This document shows positions 1 through 9,021 of a stretch of 24,831 nucleotides of DNA, piece after piece. The position numbers and the translations under genes are program-made. The DNA is from Gracilaria caudata. Its lineage: Eukaryota; Rhodophyta; Florideophyceae; Gracilariales; Gracilariaceae. How positions within the stretch are numbered: position 1 is the stretch's first letter; every line of letters begins with the position of its first letter. The stretch covers positions 1 to 24,831 of the forward strand of contig JASCIV010000312.1 of NCBI GenBank assembly GCA_030374735.1, given 5' to 3'. A model generated the notes under the pieces. That model was given only the letters and a program-made list of their open reading frames with translations. It was not told the DNA's origin and did no database searches.

Positions 1-73
1 CCCAATCCCCCCTGTCCCGCCAAACAAGCGCCCATTGCTCCCAGCAAAAGCGCGCCCCATCCCGCCCGCTGCC

Positions 74-2803
74 ATGACGCTGTCCACCACGTTCAGCAGT
101 TGGGACCCCAACAAGAAGCCCGCGCAGTCGTCGCTGAAGAACACGCCGGAGGCCACGCCCGAGTCGTCGCTCAAGGGCGGGCAGCTGTACGTGCGCGGCG
201 CGCCCTCCTCGTCGCCGCCAGCCGACAACAAGGCCGTCGGCTGGAACAACTTCTCCGCCAAACTGGTGGACGCCGTCAGCGAGCGGCTGCAACTGCTGCC
301 CGCCGACCATCAGTGCGTGGACATAGACGAGCGCGATAAGAACAGCCCCGATGATTGGATCGCGCGCCATCCGGCGCTGGTGCGGCTCACCGGTAAGCAT
401 CCGTTCAATTGTGAGCCGCCCATCAGCCAGTTGTTGGACCATGGGTTCATCACGCCCATTTCGCTGCACTATGTGCGAAACCATGGAAAGGCTCCGCGCT
501 TGGAGTGGCAGTCGCATACGCTGTCCATTGGCGGGTTGGTGAGCAAGCCGCTCACGTTTACCATGGACGAGTTGGTCAAGTTGCCCAGCGTCACGATGCC
601 CATCACGCTGGTGTGCGCGGGCAACCGTCGAAAGGAAGAGAACATGATCAAACAGACCATCGGTTTCAGCTGGGGCTGTGCCGCGCACGCCTGTAACGTG
701 TGGAAGGGTGTTCGACTGTCGTATCTGTTGGAACTGGCTGGCATTGACAGGAGCAACGCTCGTCACGTTTGTTTTGCAGGAGTGGCGAAGGAGGGCCTGC
801 CCAACGGCACGTACGGCACCTCCATCGACATTGCCACCGCGCTCGACCCGTACGGCGAGGTGCTCATTGCGTACCAACAGAATGGCTCACGGCTGCATCC
901 GGATCATGGCTTCCCGCTGCGCGTGGTGATTCCCGGTTGGATTGGCGGCCGAATGGTCAAATGGTTGGATACCATTGACGTCACGGACAAGCCGTCTGAA
1001 AACTATTACCATTTCTTCGATAACAGGATCTTGCCGCCGCACGTGGACGCCGAACTGGCCAAGGCGGAGGGATGGTGGTACAAACCGGAGTATCTGTTCA
1101 ACCAACTCAACATCAACTCCGCCATTGTGTACCCGGCAAACGGCGAGCGTCTGCAACTTACCGGCGCAGGCGTGTACACCATCAGGGGTTATGCGTACTC
1201 TGGAGGCGGTCGAAAGGTCACGCGTGTTGAGCTGTCGTTTGACGGCGGCAAAACTTGGAAGCTGTGCAAACTGGACTATCCCGAGGAACGTCACAGCCAT
1301 GCGCCCAGGTTTGGACGCTACTACTGCTGGATGTTCTGGGAATTTGCGATTGACAACTTCATGTTTCTGAGCATTGCCACCGGCGCGGGTGAGATTCGTT
1401 GTCGCGCCTGGGACGAGGCCAGTAACACGCAACCGAAGGACATCACGTGGAACCTCATGGGCATGGGCAACAACTGCCACTTTACTGTGAAGGTCATCCC
1501 CAAACAAATCTCCGGCGGCTTTGCGTTGGAGTTCTTGCATCCCACTGTGCCTGGTCCGGCCAGTGGCGGCTGGATGCCGCCACCCACAAAATCGCTGGCT
1601 AATGGCACGGCACCGAAGGCTGCGCCGCCTGTCAAGTCGGGAAGCGCGCCGTCGTTGTCCACCATGGTCAAGTCGTTCACCATGAAGGAGGTGGAGAAAC
1701 AAAACAGCGAGGACTCTGCGTGGATCGTGGTGGACGGTAAGGTGTATGATGCCACGCCGTACCTTGATGACCACCCAGGTGGCAAGGCGTCCATCCTCAT
1801 GAACGCGGGCCAAGACGCGACGGAGGAGTTTATCGCCATCCATTCCGACAAGGCCAAGAAGATGTTGGAGGACTATTACATTGGTGAGCTTGTTGAAGAG
1901 ACTGCAAACGGAAACGCTCATCCGCTGCACTTGTCCAAGTCGTCTGCGCAGCTTATCAAGGATGACCTTCCCACACACAACGTGGATACCATGGAAAAGA
2001 GCTCGCACCGTGAGGGCCTGGTGGCTCTCAACCCGAAGAAGTGGCTAGAGTTTGAGCTCATCGAGAAGAAGGAGGTGTCGCACGACACGAGGCTGTTCAA
2101 GTTCAAGTTGCCCTCGCCAGAGCATCGCCTTGGACTGCCGGTGGGCTACCACATGTTTATCAAGAGCGTGATCGACGACAAGCTGGTGATGCGCGCGTAC
2201 ACGCCGGTGTCGTCTGATGACGACCTTGGAACGTTCACGCTGTGTATCAAGGTGTACTTTGCGGGCGTGCACCCCAAGTTCCCGGAGGGCGGCAAAATGT
2301 CGCAGTGCATGGAGGGCATGGAGATTGGCGATATGCTCAAGGTGAAGGGCCCGCTCGGACACTTTGAGTACCTGGGCAAGGGACGTTTTATTGTGAACGA
2401 CGAACGAAGATCGGCGTCGAAGATAGGATTGATTTGCGGCGGCACTGGGCTTACGCCCGCGTTCCAGGTGATGAAGGCGGTGTACAAGGATCTGGAAGAC
2501 GATACGGAGATTTTCTTGTTGTATGCTAACCGGACGGAGCATGACATTTTGATGCGTGAGGAGCTGGAGAAGATGGCGGCGGAGCGTGATAACATTCATG
2601 TTTGGTACACGTTGGATAAACCGACCGACGACTGGACGTATAGTAGTGGTTTCATCACTGAGGAAATGATCCGCAGTCACATCCCGGCTGCTGGGGATGA
2701 TAGCTTTGTGGGTATGTGTGGGCCGCCGCCGATGATCAACTTTGCGTGCGTTCCGAACTTGAAGAAGCTCGGGTTTGACGAGAAGCATTACATGTCGTTC
2801 TGA
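74..2803 (+). CDS. NR: Eukaryotic assimilatory nitrate reductase, NAD(P)H type
   Basis: This 909-aa cytosolic flavohaem-molybdenum enzyme reduces nitrate to nitrite with NAD(P)H and controls the first step of nitrate assimilation. A sulfite-oxidase-fold Moco domain (about 95-330) has the molybdenum-ligand Cys181 in VCAGNR. A dimerisation domain follows (about 340-485), then a hinge (490-536). The cytochrome b5 domain (537-612) has haem ligands His567 (in HPGG) and His590. The FAD domain contains RAYTPVS (from 707). The NADH domain contains GGTGLTP (from 789) and CGPPPM near the C-terminus, which ends in MSF. Length and domain order are those of the family. The start is the first ATG in the window (gccATGa context), but the frame is open to the left edge, so an upstream start cannot be excluded. 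There are no introns. The gene converges on the SNARE gene with a 232-bp gap. Hinge 1 has a KSGSAP motif at the place of the plant 14-3-3 site. Confidence 0.96.
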   Translation: MTLSTTFSSWDPNKKPAQSSLKNTPEATPESSLKGGQLYVRGAPSSSPPADNKAVGWNNFSAKLVDAVSERLQLLPADHQCVDIDERDKNSPDDWIARHPALVRLTGKHPFNCEPPISQLLDHGFITPISLHYVRNHGKAPRLEWQSHTLSIGGLVSKPLTFTMDELVKLPSVTMPITLVCAGNRRKEENMIKQTIGFSWGCAAHACNVWKGVRLSYLLELAGIDRSNARHVCFAGVAKEGLPNGTYGTSIDIATALDPYGEVLIAYQQNGSRLHPDHGFPLRVVIPGWIGGRMVKWLDTIDVTDKPSENYYHFFDNRILPPHVDAELAKAEGWWYKPEYLFNQLNINSAIVYPANGERLQLTGAGVYTIRGYAYSGGGRKVTRVELSFDGGKTWKLCKLDYPEERHSHAPRFGRYYCWMFWEFAIDNFMFLSIATGAGEIRCRAWDEASNTQPKDITWNLMGMGNNCHFTVKVIPKQISGGFALEFLHPTVPGPASGGWMPPPTKSLANGTAPKAAPPVKSGSAPSLSTMVKSFTMKEVEKQNSEDSAWIVVDGKVYDATPYLDDHPGGKASILMNAGQDATEEFIAIHSDKAKKMLEDYYIGELVEETANGNAHPLHLSKSSAQLIKDDLPTHNVDTMEKSSHREGLVALNPKKWLEFELIEKKEVSHDTRLFKFKLPSPEHRLGLPVGYHMFIKSVIDDKLVMRAYTPVSSDDDLGTFTLCIKVYFAGVHPKFPEGGKMSQCMEGMEIGDMLKVKGPLGHFEYLGKGRFIVNDERRSASKIGLICGGTGLTPAFQVMKAVYKDLEDDTEIFLLYANRTEHDILMREELEKMAAERDNIHVWYTLDKPTDDWTYSSGFITEEMIRSHIPAAGDDSFVGMCGPPPMINFACVPNLKKLGFDEKHYMSF

Positions 2804-3035
2804 TTTGTGTGTGGCTGTTAGCGGTTTTTAATAGTCGTTTCTGTGTGGGAAGCACACGAGACAGTGGAATGGATGAATCTACGTATGTTTTCGATGTGAA
2901 GAGGAAGCACACGGTTTTGTTGATCTCTCTTGCGAGTGCTAAGAAGAATATTGTACAGGAAACAACATATCATAGAAGCGGATGCTTGTAAAAAAAACAC
3001 TACGGATCTCTTTTCCTTTTTTGGTTACGGCAAGT

Positions 3036-3802
3036 TTAGGTCTGTTGCCCCTTGCGATGGACGACGACGGATCCGACGACGACCGACACAATGAGTACCA
3101 TGAAAAACGCAATGAGCAGCCTCATCTGAAGGTTTTTCCACTGCATTCGTTGCTTCACCTCAGTGGTGGAGCGATTGAAGCTGTAAGCATCGTTCTTCAT
3201 GCTATCGCTGATATCGAGCAGAGTCTCCAGATTGTCCGCGTTCTGCAAAGCGGACTTGATGTTGTGCTGCATCATGTCCTTCACCTGGTCGACCTGGTGC
3301 TGCACGTTGGAGATTTTGTCCAGATTGGGCGCGTGCGCGTAGTCGCTCAGCAGACGCTCGAATACGGGGCGCGCGCGCTTGGAGAGAGAGGCGGTGGTGG
3401 CCTTGCTCATGTCGTCAGCGAAGAGCTTTTCAAACTCGGCGCGCGCGTCGGAAAGCAATTGGAAGGCGGTTCGTTGTGGATACGAAGCGTCCGTGACAAC
3501 TGCGCTCGATTAGGTTAGTACGGATGCAAGAGCGGGGTTCTTGTTTTTGCTTTTGGTTGAGAGAGAAGAAAGCACGTACGGAGAAAGATGAGCGCGGGAT
3601 CTGCTTCATAGTGAATGTGTCCTACATGCTCGTCGACGATGGTGAGACGGCTGTTGTGTTGGAGTTGTGAGCTAGACAGAATCTTGTCGAATTTCTGGTG
3701 GAACAGCGCGGGTGAGGGGTGTTGTGAGGAGGGCACGACGTGCTGCGCGAAGCGGCAACGGTCGGCAACGCGGGCGGCGGCGATGTAGTGAATGTTTGTC
3801 AT
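3036..3802 (-). CDS. VAMP7: VAMP7/VAMP72-like longin R-SNARE, two exons
   Basis: This vesicle SNARE for membrane fusion in the endosomal or secretory route is made by joining 3802..3580 to 3499..3036, giving 228 aa. Exon 1 carries the longin domain, starting MTNIHYIAAARV. The splice restores the longin core (VTDASYPQRTAF) in frame. The SNARE coiled coil aligns without gaps to synaptobrevin, including the WKNL motif before a C-terminal transmembrane anchor (LLIAFFMVLIVSVVVG). Only about five residues face the lumen. Length is close to the roughly 220 aa of VAMP7. Oddity: the zero-layer position, normally Arg, is Asn161 (aac at 3242..3240), with Leu on its N-terminal side and the +1-layer Leu kept. 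The start was chosen because the longin fold begins there; the open frame extends 18 codons upstream only to a GTG. Confidence 0.9.
3500..3579 (-). other. Spliceosomal intron in the longin SNARE gene
   Basis: This 80-nt intron reads gtacgt at its donor and gcgcag at its acceptor on the minus strand. A perfect TACTAAC branch-point motif lies at 3520..3514, about 15 nt before the acceptor. Removing it joins codon phase 1 and restores the longin domain in frame. It is the only intron in the window supported by both splice signals and protein homology. Confidence 0.9.
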
Positions 3803-4284
3803 GTGCACAAGCTCGTATGACTTCTGGCAATGCTTTCTTGACGAGGAAGGCAGCACGGACAGCGGTCTTGTTTGCTATGAAGGAGACGAGGAACAAAAAG
3901 TTATGCAGTGAAAACAACAAAGCGGCTTGAAGCTTTGCTCGTTGCGCTTGTTTTTACGGGAGACCGCTACGGTGAATTCGAGCGCGATGAATGGAAGAAA
4001 TCAAAACGACATGTGTCGTGCACCGTGGTGAACAAGTAACGCTCTACTTTTTTCTTTGATTACTTCCCGCCGTTGCGGCGAGAGTTGCGCCAAGTGAAGT
4101 GGCGGGACCTCAAAACACGAGCGAACGCGCCAAAAACGGAAACAGCTGCATGAGGACGCAGAACTCACTGCGAGTAATGTTGATACGCGGCATAGCCAAA
4201 GTCGAGCAACTGCGCGCACGGATTCAAAGCAGCACAGCAAAGAGACGAGTACGATCAGCAAACAAAATGGCCGCGAGCAAGGTG
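3803..4284. other. Intergenic spacer between SNARE and TOM5-like genes
   Basis: Both flanking genes are on the minus strand, so this must hold the SNARE promoter and the TOM5-like 3' end. Small open frames on both strands have no recognisable domain. I see no clear TATA box or repeat. Confidence 0.5.
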
Positions 4285-4422
4285 TTACGGCAGGGCGAGG
4301 AAGCGGAAACGTACCAGCGGGGTGGCGCGGATGAGACCAAAGTAGACGGTGAGCAGCGCTGCGTTGGCCTGCAGCATGGCCATCATCTCTTTGTTGTCGG
4401 GCTGTCTGAACGGGCTGTCCAT
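4285..4422 (-). CDS. TOM5: Tom5-like small subunit of the mitochondrial outer-membrane translocase
   Basis: This 45-aa single-exon gene starts at an ATG in strong context (gccATGG). The protein has a short charged cytosolic head (MDSPFRQPDNKEMM) and one C-terminal hydrophobic segment, ANAALLTVYFGLIRATPLVRF. Its core GLIRATPLV parallels the ALLRVTPFI core of animal Tom5, and its length and tail-anchored layout match the roughly 50-aa Tom5 family. Tom5 helps pass precursor proteins through the TOM channel. The assignment rests on a short motif plus topology, so it is moderate; another small tail-anchored protein is the alternative. The longer open frame upstream of this ATG (to 4572) is arginine-rich and probably not translated. 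Confidence 0.55.
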   Translation of the reverse strand: MDSPFRQPDNKEMMAMLQANAALLTVYFGLIRATPLVRFRFLALP

Positions 4423-4553
4423 GGCGGAGGAGAGCGGGACGACGGCGGCGGATGATGATCGCGGTTCACTGCCGCGCCGACTGGAAGGTTTACGACAGTA
4501 GTACGACGGTACTCTTTGTAGTGATCGGAGTGTAGTCCTATCACCGGTTCTAC

Positions 4554-4595
4554 GAACACCTGTGGATTCCACAGGTGTTCCACAGTGTGGAACAC
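4554..4595. repeat. Two overlapping perfect palindromes upstream of the TOM5-like gene
   Basis: 4554-4580 is a palindrome with 13-bp arms around a single central base (centre 4567). 4575-4595 is a second one with 10-bp arms around centre 4585. They share GGTGTTCCACA-type sequence, so the same half-site occurs three times in alternating orientation. The block lies 132-173 bp upstream of the TOM5-like ATG and could be a dimeric transcription-factor site or a hairpin in the leader. Confidence 0.7.
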
Positions 4596-4932
4596 ATATC
4601 TGTTCCTTCTACGGAGGGCCCAAAATTTCATTTACAGCTGTCGGGTAAGATCTCCCAAATCGAACGCCACCGATGAAATATGTACCTCAAAGTCCGTTCG
4701 CTTGCTCGCGCCACCTCCGTCACCTCCGTCGTCCTGTTTCTGTCACACGGGTACTGTTGATGGCGTTTGCTACAACGCTTTGTGCCAAGTCGGTTCGTAC
4801 GGAAGAGCTCGCGACCGGCATATCACCACTTTTTCATCTTGCATCCCGTGGCCCATGTGAGCTCCAGTGCGGCGCATGGCATGCTGACTTGGTAAACGTC
4901 GCCGCAACTCTGTCTGCGCTCTCACTACGCGG
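4596..4932. other. Intergenic spacer downstream of the NB-ARC-WD40 gene
   Basis: This is the 3' flank of the NB-ARC-WD40 gene (minus strand). A 135-codon plus-strand ATG frame starts at 4673 but runs antisense into the WD40 gene and has no domain I recognise. I see nothing else here. Confidence 0.4.
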
Positions 4933-7900
4933 CTACCGAACTATTCGACAACTGCTGAACATTTCCGAGAAGCATACATCCCCAAAGCGCTGCATAACCA
5001 CATCACTAGTTCCCAGTACGACTTCCATGCCGTCTTTGAGTCGATCCATCACTCGACGATTCGTTGGGAACCAGTCATAAGGCGACCATGAGAGCGACAA
5101 TGCAGCTAACGTGGACAACCATTCGGTGTCATTTGATGTCATCATACACTCCCCTACGCTTATGTTCCATAGCCGCCCGACTCCATTCCTCTCATAAGAT
5201 ACAACTCGCGTGCAGTGAACATCCACTCCGACTCGAATAACCGCCTCACTGTGTTGGAACGGTAGGCCGATAGGTCGACCATCGAGCGCGTCCCAAATTC
5301 GAACTGTCTCGTCAGACCAGGACACGATACGAGTACCAACCGCGTTTAGTATCACACACTTCACACTACCTGGGTGACCGATAAGGGTCTGTCTCGGCTC
5401 CGCTGCATTCTGCAAATCCCAAATCCGGACCGTCTTGTCCTTGGAGCCGGATATGATTCGCGACCCATCCGTGCTCATTGTGACACACAGTATTGTATCT
5501 GTGTGGCCCATGAGAGGCTGTCCCAAGGCCTCTCCTCTTTGCGCGTCCCAACTTCGAACTGTCATGTCTCCAGATCCGGACACAATTTGAGATCCATCAG
5601 CACTCAATGCTAAACACTGCACCCAACTCGAGTGACCAACGAGAGGCGGCCCTATTACCATTCCACTCTGCGCGTCCCAGACACGAATAGTTTTGTCTAG
5701 CGAGCCGGAGACGATTCGAGTTCCGTCCTCGCTGATTGCTACACAGACAACCCAACTCGTGTGACCAGAGAGAGGCTGCCCGACAGCCTCTCCACTTTGC
5801 GTGTCCCAAACTCGAATCGTATTATCCGCAGATCCGGACAGAATTCGAGTCCCATCCTTGCTCAGTGCTACACACTCCACCACTTTTGTATGACCGACGG
5901 GACGATGTCCGGCGGCCTCCACACTCTGCACATCCCAGACTCGAACGGTGCCGTCCCAAGACCCAGATAAAACTCGTGTACAGTCCGCGCTCATCAACAA
6001 ACACTCCACCCATGCCGTGTGCCCTTTGAGAGGATTCCCGACAGACTCTCCAGTATTGGCGTTCCAAACTCGAACTGTCTGATCCTTAGATCCAGACACT
6101 ATTCGAGTCCCATCTGCATTCACTGCAACACACCAAACCCGACCCGTATGGCCGACAAGAGGCTGTCCCGCCTCCTCTCCACTTTGTGCGTCCCAGACTC
6201 GAACGGTGTTATCCCTAGACCCAGACACAATTCGAGTCCCATCGGCGCTCATAGCAATACATGTTACCCCGCCAATATGGCCCAAAAGAGGCTGCCCCAA
6301 TGCTTCTCTCCTCTGAGTGTCCCAAACACGAACTGTCCTGTCCAAGGACCCGGACACAATCCGAGTCCCATCAGCGCTTAATATCACACAACGCAGTGCG
6401 CTCGTGTGTCCGATGAGAGGCTTTCCCACGGCCTCGCCGCTCTGCGCGTCCCAGATCCGAATCGTCTTGTCCTTTGAACCTGAGATAATCCGAGTCCCAT
6501 CCATGCTGCACGCAACACAGGTAACAATACTGCGGTGACCCTTGAGAATTCGTATCACACGACCTGTATCTCTGTTCCACATGGCTATCCTTCCAGTCCT
6601 ATGGCCTGTCACCAAGACCTTCTTATCACTTGAGAATGCACTACATAGCGCATATGCAAGCAAATCTTGTTCGTCTTCCACAAATGTTGTACTCCTCAGA
6701 ATGCCGCTTATTACATTATACTGAGTCACGCCCATACTCTCACCCCCAGTCCAGAAGAAGTAAACGTCGTTCTCCTCTTGAGATAAGCAGCGTATAGTTC
6801 CGAAACCCTGGATGACTTCTAGTAATGCACCACCAGCGTGTTCCAAGATTCCAACTGAAGCTTTGGCCCATGGCCTTGGTGCACAGCTTTCTATCTCCTT
6901 GACAAACCTTTGAGTGTTTTCGCACTGCCTCGCGTACCACACTAGACGTCCATGTAACTGAAACCAGGCTTCTCGTGGGTTTTCATGGACAGCATTGTAA
7001 CTCATTCGGGCTGCTTTGCCAACCATATCCAAATGCTTCATAAGTTTCGGCTCACTGCCCTTTGACTTGTTGCATATCGCTGCCTTTCCATGTTCCAGGT
7101 CTCCTTCAACGTTGTAGATCCAGCCATGCTGCAGACGCCTTACAATCCACTGCGGCTTTGACAATAACCACAACAATTCAACATAATACCCTGCTTTCTG
7201 AAGCACCCTGCAAAGATTGTCGAGAATGTAACCATCATCTTCAATGTCCCACCATGCTTGGAACAGGCTGGGATCTACAGCGTTCAATGTGTTCGCGATA
7301 ACTTCAACGGTTTCGGTGCTTTGCTGACACAAACGCCACAACTTTGTTAACTTCGACAATGCACCTAGCTTCTTTCTGGTACCACTACCTGACATGCCAT
7401 CATCAGCGGATGGCTGCTCAGCTGTTGTTTCATTTCCGCCCGGTCGTTTTGGCAAATAGTTATTGATGAGAGTCTTGAAGAACCCCCGAACTTCAGAGAC
7501 CTCAGACGCTCTCCGAATGGCAATTTCCAGGATTTGATCGTGAAGCTGAACATAGATCACGCTGCCGCGAGGTACCTTACGAACGACAGAAACTTCATCA
7601 AACCTTTCCACGACCTCTTCAGCATCACTTAAATCTTTCAAGTTCCACAACCTTTGCAGCATATGTACCGGAACAGTTTGTTGTTTCTGAAGCACGCAAA
7701 GGGCTCGAAACATTTCTTGAAACTTTCCATTTCCGTTCTGTGACTCTAGGACATCCAGGGAGTTATCCACTATTAGCCGCAACGGACCATACTGTTCTGC
7801 CAAGCCTTCCGCAATATTCTCTTTCTTCGACGAGATATGTTGATAGTAATGTGTCCATGCATCTTCAGTATCATCCACGCGCTTCCGAGAATACTTTCGC

Positions 7901-9021
7901 ACTGTAGCACCAGCTATGCCAAATGCCAGTGGCAGACCTTTGCAAATATCCAAGATCCCTCTCAGTGCTTCCTCGTTATAAGGGTTTAGCTTTTCCTGCC
8001 AATTGAAATCGGCATGGGTCATCAACATACGTCGCGCTACGTCCCCACGAGTTTCTTTCTCCAAGAATTCGATTACCGTATCACTTCGGCCCAGAAAACG
8101 CTGATCTCTTGTGCTGTACACCAGGCGACTTTCTTCGTTCACCATTGTCCCGAGAATCGTGAATACATTGGAGTCAATTCCGTTCACCCACCATATGTCA
8201 TCGACGAGAAATAGACAGCGATGGGGCCTGAACCATAGAGATGCCTTGTCCGATGCCTCTTGCAACGTTTTCGCAGTTCTTATCTTTTGCGCCAGCCTTA
8301 AGCCACCTGTCCTTTCTACTATTTTCGCTATGCTCTGAATGATACTAGACAAGTTAGCATCCTTTCCAAGTTGGATGTAAAGTGTACCACCGGTGAATCT
8401 CTCATTAATCGAAGTGTCTGTTGCAAGCCCTCGCAAGGCGCAAGTTTTCCCAACACCTCCTTGCCCAGAGGCAACAACAGCCACAACTCGCATGGAACCA
8501 TTACTCATTATTGCGGCCTTCAGTTTCCCTTCACAATTTGTGGTTGCGTTGTAATCCAACGTCAGTCGCGGTGGATTCCCGGGCACGTTGTTATCAGGCA
8601 CATAAGCCTCTTGCGGAAGAGCTGCACTATCTTCCTTTAGTTCCGGGGAGACGTTGCTGCTCAGGAATTCAAAGAACTCCTTGACATCCGTTTCACATTG
8701 TTCAAGGACTTGTTTCGTTCGTCTGACGCGGTTCATGATTGTGGCATTATCGACATCTCCTTGAACGGAGGTAAGAGTGTCGAGGTTGTCTTGCAGAGAA
8801 GTTCCGAACTGACACAACCTGGTCATAGTTACAAAATCTGTGGTAGAGAACCCCTCCAGCTTTCGAATCAGGGCAGCAGCGTCTCTGTAAAAGCGCTTTA
8901 GCCGAGAAAGCGTTTCTATATTATCCTGAGCGATATCCCTACGATCGAAAAACTTATTGACCATAGTCTCGAGCTTGGCAAAGACCGGAAGGAGCTGTGA
9001 AAGAGTCAAAACAGATTCCAT
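4933..9021 (-). CDS. NB-ARC-WD40 NLR-like receptor (STAND ATPase)
   Basis: This single-exon 1362-aa protein is a signal-transducing STAND NTPase. An alpha-helical N-terminal region of about 150 aa has no effector domain I can name. The NB-ARC domain shows a P-loop GQGGVGKT (186-193), Walker B LFLVDDIW (270-277), an RNBS-B-like YSTRD near 303 and GLPLA (362-366). A helical linker of about 350 aa follows. About twelve WD40 units then run from roughly 780 to 1300, the central ten being 43-residue units of the form GHxxxVxCVxxSxDGTRIVSGSxDxTVRVWDxQ. A divergent tail ends in SSCRIVR, and the pseudogene at 15642-16130 ends with a related tail. The ATG at 9021 was preferred to an in-frame GTG at 9039. 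The domain order matches fungal, algal and bacterial NB-ARC-WD receptors that oligomerise on ligand binding; the ligand is unknown. Confidence 0.93.
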   Translation of the reverse strand: MESVLTLSQLLPVFAKLETMVNKFFDRRDIAQDNIETLSRLKRFYRDAAALIRKLEGFSTTDFVTMTRLCQFGTSLQDNLDTLTSVQGDVDNATIMNRVRRTKQVLEQCETDVKEFFEFLSSNVSPELKEDSAALPQEAYVPDNNVPGNPPRLTLDYNATTNCEGKLKAAIMSNGSMRVVAVVASGQGGVGKTCALRGLATDTSINERFTGGTLYIQLGKDANLSSIIQSIAKIVERTGGLRLAQKIRTAKTLQEASDKASLWFRPHRCLFLVDDIWWVNGIDSNVFTILGTMVNEESRLVYSTRDQRFLGRSDTVIEFLEKETRGDVARRMLMTHADFNWQEKLNPYNEEALRGILDICKGLPLAFGIAGATVRKYSRKRVDDTEDAWTHYYQHISSKKENIAEGLAEQYGPLRLIVDNSLDVLESQNGNGKFQEMFRALCVLQKQQTVPVHMLQRLWNLKDLSDAEEVVERFDEVSVVRKVPRGSVIYVQLHDQILEIAIRRASEVSEVRGFFKTLINNYLPKRPGGNETTAEQPSADDGMSGSGTRKKLGALSKLTKLWRLCQQSTETVEVIANTLNAVDPSLFQAWWDIEDDGYILDNLCRVLQKAGYYVELLWLLSKPQWIVRRLQHGWIYNVEGDLEHGKAAICNKSKGSEPKLMKHLDMVGKAARMSYNAVHENPREAWFQLHGRLVWYARQCENTQRFVKEIESCAPRPWAKASVGILEHAGGALLEVIQGFGTIRCLSQEENDVYFFWTGGESMGVTQYNVISGILRSTTFVEDEQDLLAYALCSAFSSDKKVLVTGHRTGRIAMWNRDTGRVIRILKGHRSIVTCVACSMDGTRIISGSKDKTIRIWDAQSGEAVGKPLIGHTSALRCVILSADGTRIVSGSLDRTVRVWDTQRREALGQPLLGHIGGVTCIAMSADGTRIVSGSRDNTVRVWDAQSGEEAGQPLVGHTGRVWCVAVNADGTRIVSGSKDQTVRVWNANTGESVGNPLKGHTAWVECLLMSADCTRVLSGSWDGTVRVWDVQSVEAAGHRPVGHTKVVECVALSKDGTRILSGSADNTIRVWDTQSGEAVGQPLSGHTSWVVCVAISEDGTRIVSGSLDKTIRVWDAQSGMVIGPPLVGHSSWVQCLALSADGSQIVSGSGDMTVRSWDAQRGEALGQPLMGHTDTILCVTMSTDGSRIISGSKDKTVRIWDLQNAAEPRQTLIGHPGSVKCVILNAVGTRIVSWSDETVRIWDALDGRPIGLPFQHSEAVIRVGVDVHCTRVVSYERNGVGRLWNISVGECMMTSNDTEWLSTLAALSLSWSPYDWFPTNRRVMDRLKDGMEVVLGTSDVVMQRFGDVCFSEMFSSCRIVR
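5235..6540 (-). repeat. Tandem 129-bp WD40-coding repeat array
   Basis: About ten consecutive 129-bp units, each coding one 43-residue WD40 blade, lie inside the NB-ARC-WD40 gene. Much of each unit is repeated almost unchanged (for example cGAGTCCCATC and CCAGAC(A/T)CGAAC on the plus strand). The codons for the residues just after GH and just before the conserved Cys differ from unit to unit. The boundaries given are approximate. Such homogeneity suggests ongoing exchange between units. Confidence 0.9.

Noticed and set aside
35..73. Upstream in-frame extension of nitrate reductase
   Set aside because: It begins at TTG, is proline-rich and not family-like; the ATG at 74 has good context, although the frame is open to the window edge.
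887..2008. Long minus-strand open frame (373 codons) opposite nitrate reductase
   Set aside because: It is antisense to a clear conserved gene and has no domain; GC-rich coding sequence commonly leaves the opposite frame open.
4673..5080. 135-codon plus-strand frame with an ATG
   Set aside because: It runs antisense into the conserved 3' end of the NB-ARC-WD40 gene, and its composition follows that gene's reverse complement.
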